64,000 nucleotides of DNA from JACRLV01 sp045863555 (lineage in GTDB: Bacteria; Planctomycetota; Phycisphaerae; UBA1845; Fen-1342), in contig BTUU01000002.1 of NCBI GenBank assembly GCA_045863555.1, positions 62,001-126,000 on the forward strand. The letters run 5' to 3'. Under the pieces are notes generated by a model, which worked only from the letters and a program-made list of their open reading frames with translations, searched no databases and was not told where the DNA came from. Every line of letters begins with the position of its first letter. Position 1 is the stretch's first letter. Made by a program: the position numbers and the translations under genes. This document shows positions 50,728-59,591 of this stretch, piece after piece.

Positions 50728-51900
50728 ATGCTGTTTGAACCTGCTGATCGGATCAAGGGATTGCCGCCGTATCTGTTCGTGGACATCGACCGCCGCAAGC
50801 GGGCGGCGATCGCGGCCGGCAAGGACGTCATCAACCTCGGGATCGGCGACCCCGACAAGCCGACGCACGGGTTCATCATCGACCGCATGCGGACGGCGAT
50901 CGACACGCCGGCGAACCATCGCTATCCGTCGGACATCGGCGCGCCGGTCTTCCGGAGCACGGTCGCCGCGTTCTTCGAGAAGCGCTACGGCGTGAAGCTC
51001 GACGCCGAGCGGGAGATCCTCGGCCTGATCGGCACGAAGGAGGGACTCGGGCATCTCGCGCTGGCGGTCGTGAACCCCGGCGACGTCGTGCTCGTGCCCA
51101 GTCCGGGCTATCCGGTCTATTCGTCCGGCACGCTCTTCGCAGGCGGCACCAGCCACATCCTGCCGCTGCGCGAGGAGAACGGGTTCCTGCCTGATCTGTC
51201 GAAAATCCCCGCCGGTGTGCTACAAAAGGCCGTGCTGCTGCACATCAACTATCCAAACAACCCGACCGGGGCGGTGGCGCCGCGCTCGTTTTACGAGGAG
51301 GTCGTGGCGTTTGCCCGGAAGCACGACCTGATCGTGTCGTCGGATGCGGCGTACAACGAGATGTACTTTGATGACGCGGACAGGGCGCCGAGCATCCTTG
51401 AAGTCGCGGGGGCGAAGGAGGTCGCGGTCGAGCTGCATTCCTGCTCGAAGACGTTCAACATGACCGGCTGGCGGCTCGGCTTCGCGGTCGGCAACCCGGA
51501 CGTGCTTGCGGCGCTGGCGAAGATCAAGTCGAACGTGGACAGCGGGCAGTTCACGGCGATCCAGGAAGCCGGGGCGGCCGCGTATGAGGGGATTGAGCGC
51601 GAGGAGATCCGCAAGGCGCGGGCGATGTACCGCGAGCGGGCGCTGATGATGGCCGCGGGGCTGCGCGAGCTCGGCTTCCGCGTGAAGGACCCGCGGGCGA
51701 CGTTTTACGTGTGGGCGGGGCTGCCGGGCGGCATGAAGTCGATGGAGACGGTCGTGCGGCTGATCGAGGAGGCGGCGATCATCACGGTTCCGGGGACGGG
51801 GTTCGGACCCGAGGGCGAGGGGTACGTGCGGTTCGCGATGACGGTCGATGTCGACCGGATCAAGATGGCGCTGGGGCGGATGCGGGAGATGGAGTGGTAG
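50728..51900 (+). CDS. dapL: LL-diaminopimelate aminotransferase
   Basis: The 390-residue class I aminotransferase has INLGIGDPDKPTHGFIID, HRYPSDIGAPVFRSTVA, IGTKEGLGHLALAVVNPGD, INYPNNPTGAVAP, the PLP lysine in SCSKTFNMTGWRLGFAVG and VRFAMTVDVDRI. It matches DapL, which forms LL-diaminopimelate in one step in lysine and cell-wall synthesis in Chlamydiae, plants, Planctomycetota and others. Other class I aminotransferases have overlapping motifs, so the substrate remains probable. The start follows GAAGGGAA, 145 bases after the previous gene. Confidence 0.88.
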   Translation: MLFEPADRIKGLPPYLFVDIDRRKRAAIAAGKDVINLGIGDPDKPTHGFIIDRMRTAIDTPANHRYPSDIGAPVFRSTVAAFFEKRYGVKLDAEREILGLIGTKEGLGHLALAVVNPGDVVLVPSPGYPVYSSGTLFAGGTSHILPLREENGFLPDLSKIPAGVLQKAVLLHINYPNNPTGAVAPRSFYEEVVAFARKHDLIVSSDAAYNEMYFDDADRAPSILEVAGAKEVAVELHSCSKTFNMTGWRLGFAVGNPDVLAALAKIKSNVDSGQFTAIQEAGAAAYEGIEREEIRKARAMYRERALMMAAGLRELGFRVKDPRATFYVWAGLPGGMKSMETVVRLIEEAAIITVPGTGFGPEGEGYVRFAMTVDVDRIKMALGRMREMEW

Positions 51901-51984
51901 TGCACAGTTCACAGTTCACAGTGCACAGTGCAGAGTTCACAGTGTACGGTTCACGGTGCACAGTTCTTGGTTCACAATTCATCG
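51901..51984. repeat. Heptamer array after dapL
   Basis: Twelve degenerate 7-base units (consensus TTCACAG, with TGCACAG variants) begin at the base after the dapL stop and end before the MBL-fold gene. The unit differs from the AGAATGC heptamers at 31.9 and 34.9 kb. The array may affect the dapL 3' end or the leader of the next gene. Confidence 0.85.
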
Positions 51985-52037
51985 ACCAGAGCGCACTGTG
52001 GCATCGTGCGCGGGAACGCACACGGGCTGGATGACAT

Positions 52038-52721
52038 ATGTACTCACACGGCCCGCTGCGTCTGACGATCTTCAACGACCCGATGTTTCAGGAGAACGGC
52101 TATCTCCTGTGGATCGACGGTGCGCCGGAGTGCTGGATCATCGATCCCGGGCTGCCGCCGCAGCCGCAGGGATTTGCGGCCGCGATCCGCGAGCGCGGGC
52201 TGACGCCGACGAAGATTGTCCTGACGCACGGACACGCCGATCACATCGCCGGCGTGCAGCCGCTGCGGTCGGTGCTGGGGCCCGTTCCGATCATCTGCCC
52301 GCGCGACGAAGCGGAACTGCTGGTCAGTGCTGAGGCGAATCTCTCGGCCGGAATGGGATTTCCCATCACGGCCGCCCCGGCTGACGTGCTGCTCGACGAG
52401 GGACAGACGCTGACGCTCGGCGAGCTGACCTGGAGGACGCTGGACGTCCGCGGGCATTCGCCGGGGGGGATGGCGTATTACTGTGCGGAGGCGGGCGTCG
52501 CGATCGCCGGCGATGCGCTCTTTGCCGAGTCGATCGGCCGGTACGATCTTCCGCACAGCGACCGCGAGAAGCTGCTGCTGAACATTCGGCGCAACCTGCT
52601 CTCGCTGCCGGACGAGACGACGATCTACAGCGGCCATGGTCCGCCGGCGACGATCGGCGACATCCGGCGGTTCAACTCCGTGCTGGGGTGGGAGCTGGCC
52701 CAGTTTGAAAGGGGAGCGTGA
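52038..52721 (+). CDS. MBL-fold metallo-hydrolase
   Basis: The 227-residue protein has the metallo-beta-lactamase signature VLTHGHADHIAGVQPL, the acidic VAIAGDALFAESIG and the terminal His segment IYSGHGPPATIGDIRRFN. It resembles glyoxalase II-type hydrolases (GHSPGGMAYYC). The substrate is unknown. Its stop shares one base with the start of the next gene, so they are coupled. The ribosome site of this gene is weak (GGATG). Confidence 0.88.
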   Translation: MYSHGPLRLTIFNDPMFQENGYLLWIDGAPECWIIDPGLPPQPQGFAAAIRERGLTPTKIVLTHGHADHIAGVQPLRSVLGPVPIICPRDEAELLVSAEANLSAGMGFPITAAPADVLLDEGQTLTLGELTWRTLDVRGHSPGGMAYYCAEAGVAIAGDALFAESIGRYDLPHSDREKLLLNIRRNLLSLPDETTIYSGHGPPATIGDIRRFNSVLGWELAQFERGA

Positions 52722-53227
52722 TGCGCGCGGCGCTGTGCCTGTCGCTCTGCATGCTGGTGGGTTGTGCGCGCCAGGTGACGGTCATTGAACTGTTCCCCGT
52801 CGGGGGGCAGGCGTCGCCGTGGGTGCTCGTCGGCGAGGTCTGGTCCGGCCCGTTCGACGCAGCCGCGGCGGGGCTCGGCACCGATGCGGAGCGACTCCAG
52901 CCGTTCGGCGTGCAGCGCGTGTGGCTGGCGGTGTATGGTCACGACACGCATTCGATGCGGCGGCTGACGGCCCGCGTGTTCGCGTTTGAGAGTGCGGAGC
53001 GGGCCGGCGAGGCGCTGCGGGTGCTCGCGCCGGGCGAGGCCCAGCCCTTCAACGCGGGCGACGAGGGCTTCTGGACGGACGACGGCGTCGCGTATCGTCA
53101 GGGGCGGCTGCTCTTCGATATCTTCGGCAACCGCGGCGATGCGATCGCGGTTCCGGAGCAGGCGGTCTACCTAAGTGCGTACTTCGAGAAGCAGATGACG
53201 CGTGAACTGGGCGAGAATCCGAAGTGA
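52721..53227 (+). CDS. Small DUF6599-like lipoprotein candidate
   Basis: The 168-residue protein follows GGGGAG and has a lipoprotein signal (ALCLSLCMLVGC). The mature part (LFPVGGQASPWVLVGEVWSG, FGVQRVWLAVYGHDTHSMRR, ARVFAFESAERAGEALRVL, GRLLFDIFGNRGDA) looks like a periplasmic alpha/beta domain with repeated FxFxSAxxAxxAL. The DUF6599 link is only a resemblance from memory. It lies between the MBL-fold gene and the binding-protein gene, overlapping both, so one operon is likely. Confidence 0.65.
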   Translation: MRAALCLSLCMLVGCARQVTVIELFPVGGQASPWVLVGEVWSGPFDAAAAGLGTDAERLQPFGVQRVWLAVYGHDTHSMRRLTARVFAFESAERAGEALRVLAPGEAQPFNAGDEGFWTDDGVAYRQGRLLFDIFGNRGDAIAVPEQAVYLSAYFEKQMTRELGENPK

Positions 53228-54333
53228 GCCACGCCTCGGCGGTGAGCCTGGAAGCACCCGGCCGTTCCATGCGCCCGCCGTGCCGATTGTGGCGCACGCT
53301 CCGATTTTCCGGACTCGCGCTGACGATCCTCCTTGCGGCATGCGACCAGCGGCCCGCGGCGTCGCCCGACAAGCAGTCGGGAGCCGCCCCGGCTCTTTCC
53401 GGGGTTTCCGGCGCTTCGTCGACGCCGACCTTCCGCGACTGGCCGCGCGAGCCGCTCGTCGACCCGGCTGAGGGGGCCGTACCGGACGTGCGCATCGTCT
53501 CGGCCGCCCCCAACCTGACGGAGATCTGCTGCGCCCTCGGTCTGCGCGACCGGCTCGTCGGGCGCACGCGCTATTGCACCTATCCGCCGGAGGTCGAGGC
53601 GGTCCCCGCGATCGGCGGGCTCATCGACGGCAGCGTGGAATCGCTCGTGGCGCTGAAGCCCGATGTCGTGCTCATCGCCGGGACGAGCCGCGCGCTGGCC
53701 GATCGACTCGCGCCGCTCGGGCTGAAGCTCGAATCGCTTCCCGATCGATCGCTCGACGATCTTTTTGAGACCATCACGCGCCTGGGCGAGCGGCTCGGCC
53801 GGCCGAGGACCGCGGCGGCGCTGGTGACGGGGATTCAGCGCGAACTCGCCGCCGCGGCGGGCCCGGTCTCATCGGGCGTTCGCGCGGCCGAGACTCGCGC
53901 GACCGCGCTGCTGCTGACGGGAACGCTGGCCGATCCGCCGCGCCCGCCGTTTGCGGCGGGGCCCGGCTCGTTCTACGACGATCTGCTCGGGCGGGCCGGT
54001 CTGCGAAACGTCGTCACCGATTCCACGGCCGCGTTCGCGCCCGTCTCGCTCGAATTCATCCTCGCGGCCGATCCGCGGTTCATTTTTGAGCTCGATCCGG
54101 CGGAGGACCGGCCGGCCGGTGACGCGGGCGCGCTCGCCGTCTGGTCAAAGGTCGGGTCGCTTTCAGCGGTGCGTGAAGGGCGAGTGCACGTACTGCGCGG
54201 CGGGCAGCATTACATCCTCGGACCGCGCATCGCCGGGACGCTCGCTGAGATCGTCCGCCTTACGTCGGGTGTGCCTCCGTCGTCCGCGGGGGCGTCGGCG
54301 GCGTCGCGGCCTGCGCGGGCGGTCTCGCCATGA
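53224..54333 (+). CDS. Metal-chelate/corrinoid ABC binding protein
   Basis: The 369-residue lipoprotein has lipobox LAAC about 40 residues after the coupled GTG start (GTGA overlap). An ATG at 53269 would give a more usual 25-residue signal, so the start is uncertain. The mature protein has the helical-backbone binding-protein pattern: RIVSAAPNLTEICCALGLRD, CTYPPEVEAVPAIGGLIDGS, LVALKPDVVLIAGTSR and GSFYDDLLGRAGLRNVVTDS. These resemble BtuF-like corrinoid or Fe-siderophore carriers. The ATPase follows, but no permease. Confidence 0.85.
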   Translation: MSHASAVSLEAPGRSMRPPCRLWRTLRFSGLALTILLAACDQRPAASPDKQSGAAPALSGVSGASSTPTFRDWPREPLVDPAEGAVPDVRIVSAAPNLTEICCALGLRDRLVGRTRYCTYPPEVEAVPAIGGLIDGSVESLVALKPDVVLIAGTSRALADRLAPLGLKLESLPDRSLDDLFETITRLGERLGRPRTAAALVTGIQRELAAAAGPVSSGVRAAETRATALLLTGTLADPPRPPFAAGPGSFYDDLLGRAGLRNVVTDSTAAFAPVSLEFILAADPRFIFELDPAEDRPAGDAGALAVWSKVGSLSAVREGRVHVLRGGQHYILGPRIAGTLAEIVRLTSGVPPSSAGASAASRPARAVSP

Positions 54334-55148
54334 CAGCACCGACGGAACCTCGACAAGCGGCCGTCGCGCCACCCGCGCTGCACAGCCGGGGGTTGAGCGT
54401 CTCGCGCGACGGGCGGCCCGTGCTGCACCAGATTGACTTTTCGGTCAGCCCCGGCGAACTCGTCACGATCATCGGCCCCAACGGCGTGGGCAAGTCGACG
54501 CTCCTGCTGACGCTGCTGGGCGTTCTGCGGCCGACGGACGGCGACGTGATGTTCGGGGACGCGCCGGTGCTGCGGCTCGACCCGCGAAGCCGAGCGCGCA
54601 TGGCCGCGTACGTGCCGCAGGCGATCGATCGCGCGACGGGTCTGTGCGTGCGCGACGTCGTCGCGGGCGGGCGCTACGCCTGGTGCGCACCGCTTCGCCC
54701 ACCGAGGCCCGAAGATGACGCGGCCGTAAGCGCGGCGATCGCCCGCTGCGGGCTTGAGCCGCTGGTTGAGCGGCCGCTCGACGGGCTGAGCGCCGGAGAG
54801 CGGCAGAAGACGCTGATCGCGGCGGCGCTGGCCCAGGATGCACCGATCCTCATGCTGGACGAGCCGACGACGTCGCTGGACCCGGCCGTCGTGCAGGACA
54901 TCACGTGCCTGCTTCGCGATCTGCACGCGGGCGGGCATACCGTCGTGATCGTCAGCCACGATCTCACTTTGCCGGCGACGCTTGGGGGGCGCGTGATCGC
55001 GCTGGCCGCGGGGCGCATCGCGGCGGATGGGCTGGCGGCCGAGGTGCTGACGCCGCCGCGGCTTCGGGAGATCTACGGGGTGGAGTTCGTGGAGGCGCAG
55101 GCGAGCGACGGGCGACGGTTGATCGTCCCGGCGAAGGCGTGGACGTGA
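54330..55148 (+). CDS. ABC transporter ATPase, BtuD/FecE type
   Basis: The 272-residue ATPase has Walker A IIGPNGVGKSTLLL, Q-loop AYVPQAID, signature LSAGERQKTLIAAAL, Walker B PILMLDEPTTSLDP and the H-loop VIVSHDLTLPATLG. It resembles BtuD/FecE/HmuV partners of metal-chelate importers and overlaps the binding-protein gene by ATGA. The matching permease gene would be expected beside it, but the next gene faces the other way. It may be encoded elsewhere. Confidence 0.92.
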   Translation: MTAPTEPRQAAVAPPALHSRGLSVSRDGRPVLHQIDFSVSPGELVTIIGPNGVGKSTLLLTLLGVLRPTDGDVMFGDAPVLRLDPRSRARMAAYVPQAIDRATGLCVRDVVAGGRYAWCAPLRPPRPEDDAAVSAAIARCGLEPLVERPLDGLSAGERQKTLIAAALAQDAPILMLDEPTTSLDPAVVQDITCLLRDLHAGGHTVVIVSHDLTLPATLGGRVIALAAGRIAADGLAAEVLTPPRLREIYGVEFVEAQASDGRRLIVPAKAWT

Positions 55149-55153
55149 CGGGA

Positions 55154-55669
55154 TCAGAGGCCCGCGAGCATTTCCTTCAACTCGGCGGCGGTATGCCGGC
55201 CGCGGGCCACCTTTCGGACGTTGCCGTTTGAATCGACGACCACGAGCAGCGGGATGGCCTGGACGTTGAACGCCCGCGCGATCTCCGGCGAGGCCATCAG
55301 CTCGTGCGGCATGGCGGGGCTCCGGGCGAGGAATCCCTGGACGATGGCGGGCGAATCATCGACGGAAAGGGCGACTACCCGCACCCTGTCGCCGAGTTCC
55401 TTTGTCAGCGCCTCCAGCTCGCGCCGCTGCTCGATGCAGGGCGGGCACCAGGTCGCCCAGAAATCCAGGAGCATCGGTTTGCCCGCGAGCGATTCGAGCG
55501 CGACGGTTTCGCCCTTCAGCGTTGTCGCGCTCAGTCCGGCGATGGTCTCCGGTCCGCTGCCCGAGCCGCCGACGCCGGTGACCAGGGAGCGCTGGCCGCC
55601 CGCCAGGATGAGATACGCCGCGCCCGCGACAAGGGCGAGCGATACCAGCACGGACGAGACCTTTGACAT
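55154..55669 (-). CDS. TlpA/ResA-like thiol-disulfide protein
   Basis: The 171-residue protein has an N-terminal transmembrane or signal helix (VLVSLALVAGAAYLILAGG) and a thioredoxin fold with active site WCPPC in LLDFWATWCPPCIEQRREL, then VRVVALSVDDSP and IPLLVVVDSNGNVRKVARGR. TlpA/ResA-type proteins reduce disulfides outside the cytoplasm, often for cytochrome c assembly. The window encodes several c-type cytochromes. The gene is convergent with the ABC ATPase and lies 65 bases after a small membrane gene. Confidence 0.9.
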   Translation of the reverse strand: MSKVSSVLVSLALVAGAAYLILAGGQRSLVTGVGGSGSGPETIAGLSATTLKGETVALESLAGKPMLLDFWATWCPPCIEQRRELEALTKELGDRVRVVALSVDDSPAIVQGFLARSPAMPHELMASPEIARAFNVQAIPLLVVVDSNGNVRKVARGRHTAAELKEMLAGL

Positions 55670-55734
55670 CGATCACTCCCGAGTTCCGCGGCCGGGCTCG
55701 TATCGCGGGACGCGCCCAAGCGGCGCTCCCCTTT

Positions 55735-55905
55735 TCACGGCGATTTCGAAGCCCCGTCGGCCGCGGGCGTTTCATGCCCAAGATCGTAGTACGTTTCTTT
55801 CATCAGTTTCAGCGTCTCGGGCGGGATGAGTTTCCAGAGCACGACGCCGCCCGCGATCAGCAGGACGAGGTAGACGAGATAGAAGACGCGCCGGCGTCGA
55901 GACAT
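55735..55905 (-). CDS. Small single-helix membrane protein
   Basis: The 56-residue protein starts MSRRRRVFYLVYLVLLIAGG, a basic start and one transmembrane helix (about 8-26), followed by IPPETLKLMKETYYDLGH and a short polar tail. Codon use has the high third-position GC of neighbours. It is upstream of the TlpA-like gene on the same strand, so it may be co-transcribed. No family recognised. Small size keeps confidence moderate. Confidence 0.6.
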   Translation of the reverse strand: MSRRRRVFYLVYLVLLIAGGVVLWKLIPPETLKLMKETYYDLGHETPAADGASKSP

Positions 55906-56082
55906 CGTGCGAATTCCTTGCGGCGGGCGTTACACGGCCCGGTGCGGCCGCACTTGTTCACGTGACGGTACCACCGCTGCCGCCCCGCGGACAGTCCGAT
56001 TGTAGAATTCGCCGGCCGGCGGCGTGCGGGTCGACGCATCCGGCGCGGTGCGCGAAGTGAATGAGGTCGTTCGGAGGTAAAG

Positions 56083-57051
56083 ATGAACGCTCCTGATCCG
56101 TCGCATGTTCCCGGTGCAGCCGCAATCAGCGGATCGGTCTCCGACGCCGTCGAGATCGGCCCGGTCGCCCGGGCCGCAGCCGCACCGCGTCCGAGAACCT
56201 GGAGCGGATGGTGGCTCAGACGGCTGCTTTCCGTCTTCATCCTGTACATTGCGTGGATCGTGTTCCTCACCTTCTTCCAGACGCGGATGATCTACCCCGG
56301 CGCGTACGAGAAACCCGGTGCCGCCGCCAATCCGCCCTTCGGGGTCGAGTCGATCTGGGTCGAGACCGAGCCCGGCGTGCGCGTGGAGGCGTGGTTTGTT
56401 CCGGGCGAGGGCCGCTCGGCCGCAAAACCCGGTCCGGCGGTACTCATCGGCCATGGCAATTTCGAGTGGATCCACGAGGGGGTCTATCACGCCGAGGAGT
56501 ACCGAAAGCTCGGCGTATCGGTGCTGCTGGCCGAGTACCGGGGCTACGGCCGCTCGGGGGGCGAACCGAGCGAGGCGGGCATCACGCGCGACTTTCTGGC
56601 GATGTACGACTGGCTCGCGGCGCGGCCGGAGGTGGACCGCGCGCGGATCGTCGGCTACGGGCGGTCGCTGGGCGGGGCGGCGATTGCGCAGGTTTCGGCG
56701 GTGCGGCCCTTCGCGGCGGTGATTCTCGAATCGGCGTTTTCGAGCATGGATTCGATGGCGGCCCGCTATCTCGCTCCGTCGTTCATGGTTCGCGATCACT
56801 GGCGCACGGACCGCGTGCTGCCGACTCTCAAAGTGCCCATCCTGTTGATGCACGGGCGGAGCGATCCGGTGATCTCCGTTTCGCACTCGCGGCGGCTGCG
56901 CGAGATCGTCACGAAGGCAGGCGGCGACGTGCGATTGGAAGAATACGATGGGGCGCACACCGATTTTCCGGCGGTGAATGAGGATCGCTACTGGCAGATC
57001 GTCCGGGAGTTTCTCGTTCACGCGAAAATCCCGCTGCTCGATCGGCCGTAG
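56083..57051 (+). CDS. Membrane-anchored alpha/beta hydrolase
   Basis: The 322-residue protein has an N-terminal hydrophobic helix (LLSVFILYIAWIVFLTFF, about 48-66) and an alpha/beta-hydrolase fold. It has the oxyanion segment VLIGHGNFEWIHEG, the nucleophile elbow VGYGRSLGGAAIAQ (Ser near 205), the acid in LMHGRSDPVISVSHS and the His in YDGAHTDFP. It resembles ABHD13/BEM46-type serine hydrolases. The substrate is unknown. An Ala/Pro-rich N-terminus of 40 residues precedes the helix. Confidence 0.88.
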   Translation: MNAPDPSHVPGAAAISGSVSDAVEIGPVARAAAAPRPRTWSGWWLRRLLSVFILYIAWIVFLTFFQTRMIYPGAYEKPGAAANPPFGVESIWVETEPGVRVEAWFVPGEGRSAAKPGPAVLIGHGNFEWIHEGVYHAEEYRKLGVSVLLAEYRGYGRSGGEPSEAGITRDFLAMYDWLAARPEVDRARIVGYGRSLGGAAIAQVSAVRPFAAVILESAFSSMDSMAARYLAPSFMVRDHWRTDRVLPTLKVPILLMHGRSDPVISVSHSRRLREIVTKAGGDVRLEEYDGAHTDFPAVNEDRYWQIVREFLVHAKIPLLDRP

Positions 57052-57321
57052 CGGCGTCGGCGAGGCCTTGAACCCGCGTCGAATTCCGTTCAGTGGGGCA
57101 TTGAGGGCGGGGCTCGCCAAACCTTGCCCTCCGGCGCGGTGTGAGGAATACTCTAGTTATCAGCTCTATCGTGCGTGTTCGGGCTGAGTGAGTCGGCCCA
57201 TGCGCTCTGCGGTGCCAGCCCGCGCCCGCTTCGTCACCGCTGCGGGGCCGGACCGTATCTCCAATCCCGTAGTCCTCCTGACATTCGACCGTGAATCAAC
57301 ACACCGAAGTGGAGGTGCATC

Positions 57322-58710
57322 ATGTCCCATCTGCCAGTCTGGCTCCGGCTCTGTGCCGCGCTGACGATCGCAGGCGTCAGCGCGACGGCCCTCGCGGACC
57401 TGCGACCGCCGACGCTCTATCGATTTCTCGAAGGCACGCAGATCAGTTCGCCGGTGAACCCGGCGATTCCGTTGACGGGACGCATGGATCTTGTCCCCGA
57501 TCCGGGCGGTCCCGTGCCCGACCGCTACCGCGTCATTCGCTTTCGTGCCGTCGGGCCGCTCCAGCCGCCGCTGGAGGGCGCGGGCGAATACTGGATCGGC
57601 GTCGATCCGCTCGGAAACGCGGCGCACCAGATGATCCTCGACATCGAGAGCGACGCCGGCATCCGCCACTTCGACAGCGGCGTCGTACCGCGGCTCAGCC
57701 GATTCCCGATGATCGAGATCCGGCTGGCCGAGGTGCCCGGCCCGATCGACAACGAACTGATCATCATCGCCGCTCCGATCGAGCAGGTCTGGTTCTCGAC
57801 GGAAATGGGCTTCCATCCCGATACCGGCGGGTACGTGAGCGAGGGCGATCTGATCAACAACGGCGGCCGCGTGGTTGCCACGAATCACCATCTGACGCGG
57901 AACCTCGGGATCATGCCGATTCCACCGGACATCGGGCTTGATGCGCTGCTTTCCGTCGAGGTCGACACGCCGCACGGCTGGGAACAGTGGTTCTCGGCGA
58001 ACCAGGACGTCTTCAGCGAGCGCATCGGCATGCTCTATGCCGGCGATCTGCTCTCGGAGCGCGGAGACGTCGTCCGGCGAAACGCGGACCTGATCGCCGC
58101 CTTTCAGCCGGGGCCAGTCCCGCGCGATGTCGGGCTCGACGCCATCGGAAACGGGTCGTGCCGGTGTCTCTGGTTCAGCGTGGAACAGGACTTCTGGTCC
58201 GAATCGCTGGGCATGATGGTGGGACACGGCGACCTGCTGGCCGAGCACGGCGAGATCATGGCCCGCAACGCGAAGCTGCTGGAGCATTTTCAGCCGGCGC
58301 ATCCCACGGTCGACCTGGGGCTCGACGCCTACCACTACCGTTGGGACACCGGGGAGTTCTGGTTCTTGCTGCGCGACGGGTTCGATGACATGCGCTGGGG
58401 CTGGATCAGCGACGGCGACCTGCTCAGCGACTCGGGCTGGATCGTCTATCGCAATCTGCGGCTGGTCGAGCGGTTTCACCCGCTGGAGGATGCGGCGAAT
58501 TTCGGGCTCGACGCGCTGCACGTCGTGCCGTTTCCCGAGGGTGATGTTGATTTTGACGGCGTCGTCGGGCTTGGGGACCTGGCGATGCTGCTGAGCCATT
58601 TCGGAACGATCGGCACGGCCCGCTATGAAGACGGCGACCTCGATTTCGACCTGGACGTGGATCTGAGCGATCTGGCGCGGCTGCTGGCGAATTTCGGAAG
58701 CGGAGTGTGA
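57322..58710 (+). CDS. Exported protein with dockerin-like end
   Basis: The 462-residue protein has a signal peptide (ALTIAGVSATALA). The mature chain carries five repeats of about 60 residues built on FSxExxFxxxxxGxxxxGDLLxxxGxxVxxNxxLxxxFxPxxxxxxxGLDAL (for example LFSTEMGFHPD in pattern, then GDLINNGGRVVATN, GDLLSERGDVVRRN, GDLLAEHGEIMARN, GDLLSDSGWIVYRN). The end has DVDFDGVVGLGDLAMLLSHF and DLDFDLDVDLSDLARLLANF. The function of the repeats is unknown. An AGGTG precedes the ATG. Confidence 0.85.
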   Translation: MSHLPVWLRLCAALTIAGVSATALADLRPPTLYRFLEGTQISSPVNPAIPLTGRMDLVPDPGGPVPDRYRVIRFRAVGPLQPPLEGAGEYWIGVDPLGNAAHQMILDIESDAGIRHFDSGVVPRLSRFPMIEIRLAEVPGPIDNELIIIAAPIEQVWFSTEMGFHPDTGGYVSEGDLINNGGRVVATNHHLTRNLGIMPIPPDIGLDALLSVEVDTPHGWEQWFSANQDVFSERIGMLYAGDLLSERGDVVRRNADLIAAFQPGPVPRDVGLDAIGNGSCRCLWFSVEQDFWSESLGMMVGHGDLLAEHGEIMARNAKLLEHFQPAHPTVDLGLDAYHYRWDTGEFWFLLRDGFDDMRWGWISDGDLLSDSGWIVYRNLRLVERFHPLEDAANFGLDALHVVPFPEGDVDFDGVVGLGDLAMLLSHFGTIGTARYEDGDLDFDLDVDLSDLARLLANFGSGV

Positions 58711-59015
58711 TCGGCGCGGAGCCGCAGGACCGCGCGCGGCAGGAACGAATGGAAGCTGTGGCCGCGCGTCACGGCGCCGACGGCGCGGCGGGCGACCGGG
58801 TTGCTGATTGTGAAGCGGTGTGGCGCTTCGCGGTCGCCTGGCCGGTGCACAGAAACCCGTGACGCGCGGTGATTTCATTTCTCCACCCTCGAGCGTCGTC
58901 GCGACGCAGCGATTTTGAAAACGCCCAGGGCACGCCGTCGCTCCGCGCGGCGGGTGCGGTATACTCTGTCCACGCTTGTCGTCGTATGAACTCTGTTTCG
59001 AGGAGTCACGGGCCG
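58711..59015. other. Intergenic region without recognised gene
   Basis: This 305-base stretch lies between the dockerin-type gene and the DUF3592-like gene. A GGTATACT stretch at about 58958 could be a -10 element for the latter. No repeat or reading frame with convincing codon use was found. Confidence 0.4.
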
Positions 59016-59468
59016 ATGGAGCCTTTCAGCACGCGGCAGATCCGCATGGCGATCGGTGTGTTGGTGTTCTTCTGCATGTCCGCGTTCATGTCCTGCCGCG
59101 AGATCAGCTACGCGATGTGGGGACGGACGACGGACGCACAGATCACGGATCGCGGCCTCGTGGAGGTCCGCAATCGCCGCAGCACGACGACGAAGATGCG
59201 GCTCGACTACCGCTTCACCGACGCCGACGGGATGAAACGCGAGGGTTACCTCCTGTTCGATCCGGAGGGCGAGATTCCCGACGGGATCACATTGCCCGTG
59301 CAGTATCTCGCGGGCAAGGATGGTCCGTCGCGGCTCGCGGGGCGGCCGGAGTGGACGTGGCCGATCCTCTTCGTCGGTTCCATTGTGGTCGCGATCGTCT
59401 GGGCGGTTACGACGGTGCGCAACGCGACCGGCGGGGCCAAGCGGGGGCGCGACGGCAACTGGCGGTAG
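59016..59468 (+). CDS. DUF3592-like membrane protein
   Basis: The 150-residue protein has two transmembrane helices: AIGVLVFFCMSAFMSCREI near 12-30 and WPILFVGSIVVAIVWAV near 115-132. The domain between (AQITDRGLVEVRNRRSTTTK, LDYRFTDADGMKREGY, LPVQYLAGKDGPSRLAG) matches the DUF3592 pattern. The ATG at 59016 follows GAGGAG at ten bases. Earlier in-frame starts lack it. Function unknown. Confidence 0.75.
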   Translation: MEPFSTRQIRMAIGVLVFFCMSAFMSCREISYAMWGRTTDAQITDRGLVEVRNRRSTTTKMRLDYRFTDADGMKREGYLLFDPEGEIPDGITLPVQYLAGKDGPSRLAGRPEWTWPILFVGSIVVAIVWAVTTVRNATGGAKRGRDGNWR

Positions 59469-59591
59469 TGCCGGCCGGGGGACGGCTTGCGTGCACCGCT
59501 TTGCCTGCCCGGGGGGAGGCGGCCGTCGGCGAGCGTCCCGTTTCCGGGCGGGTGATCGTGACGTTTGGGGCCGCTGCCGTACACTTTTCCT

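Noticed and set aside
51901..53223. Cobalamin riboswitch before the binding-protein operon
   Set aside because: No B12-box-like block was recognised. The stretch before the first gene is a heptamer array.
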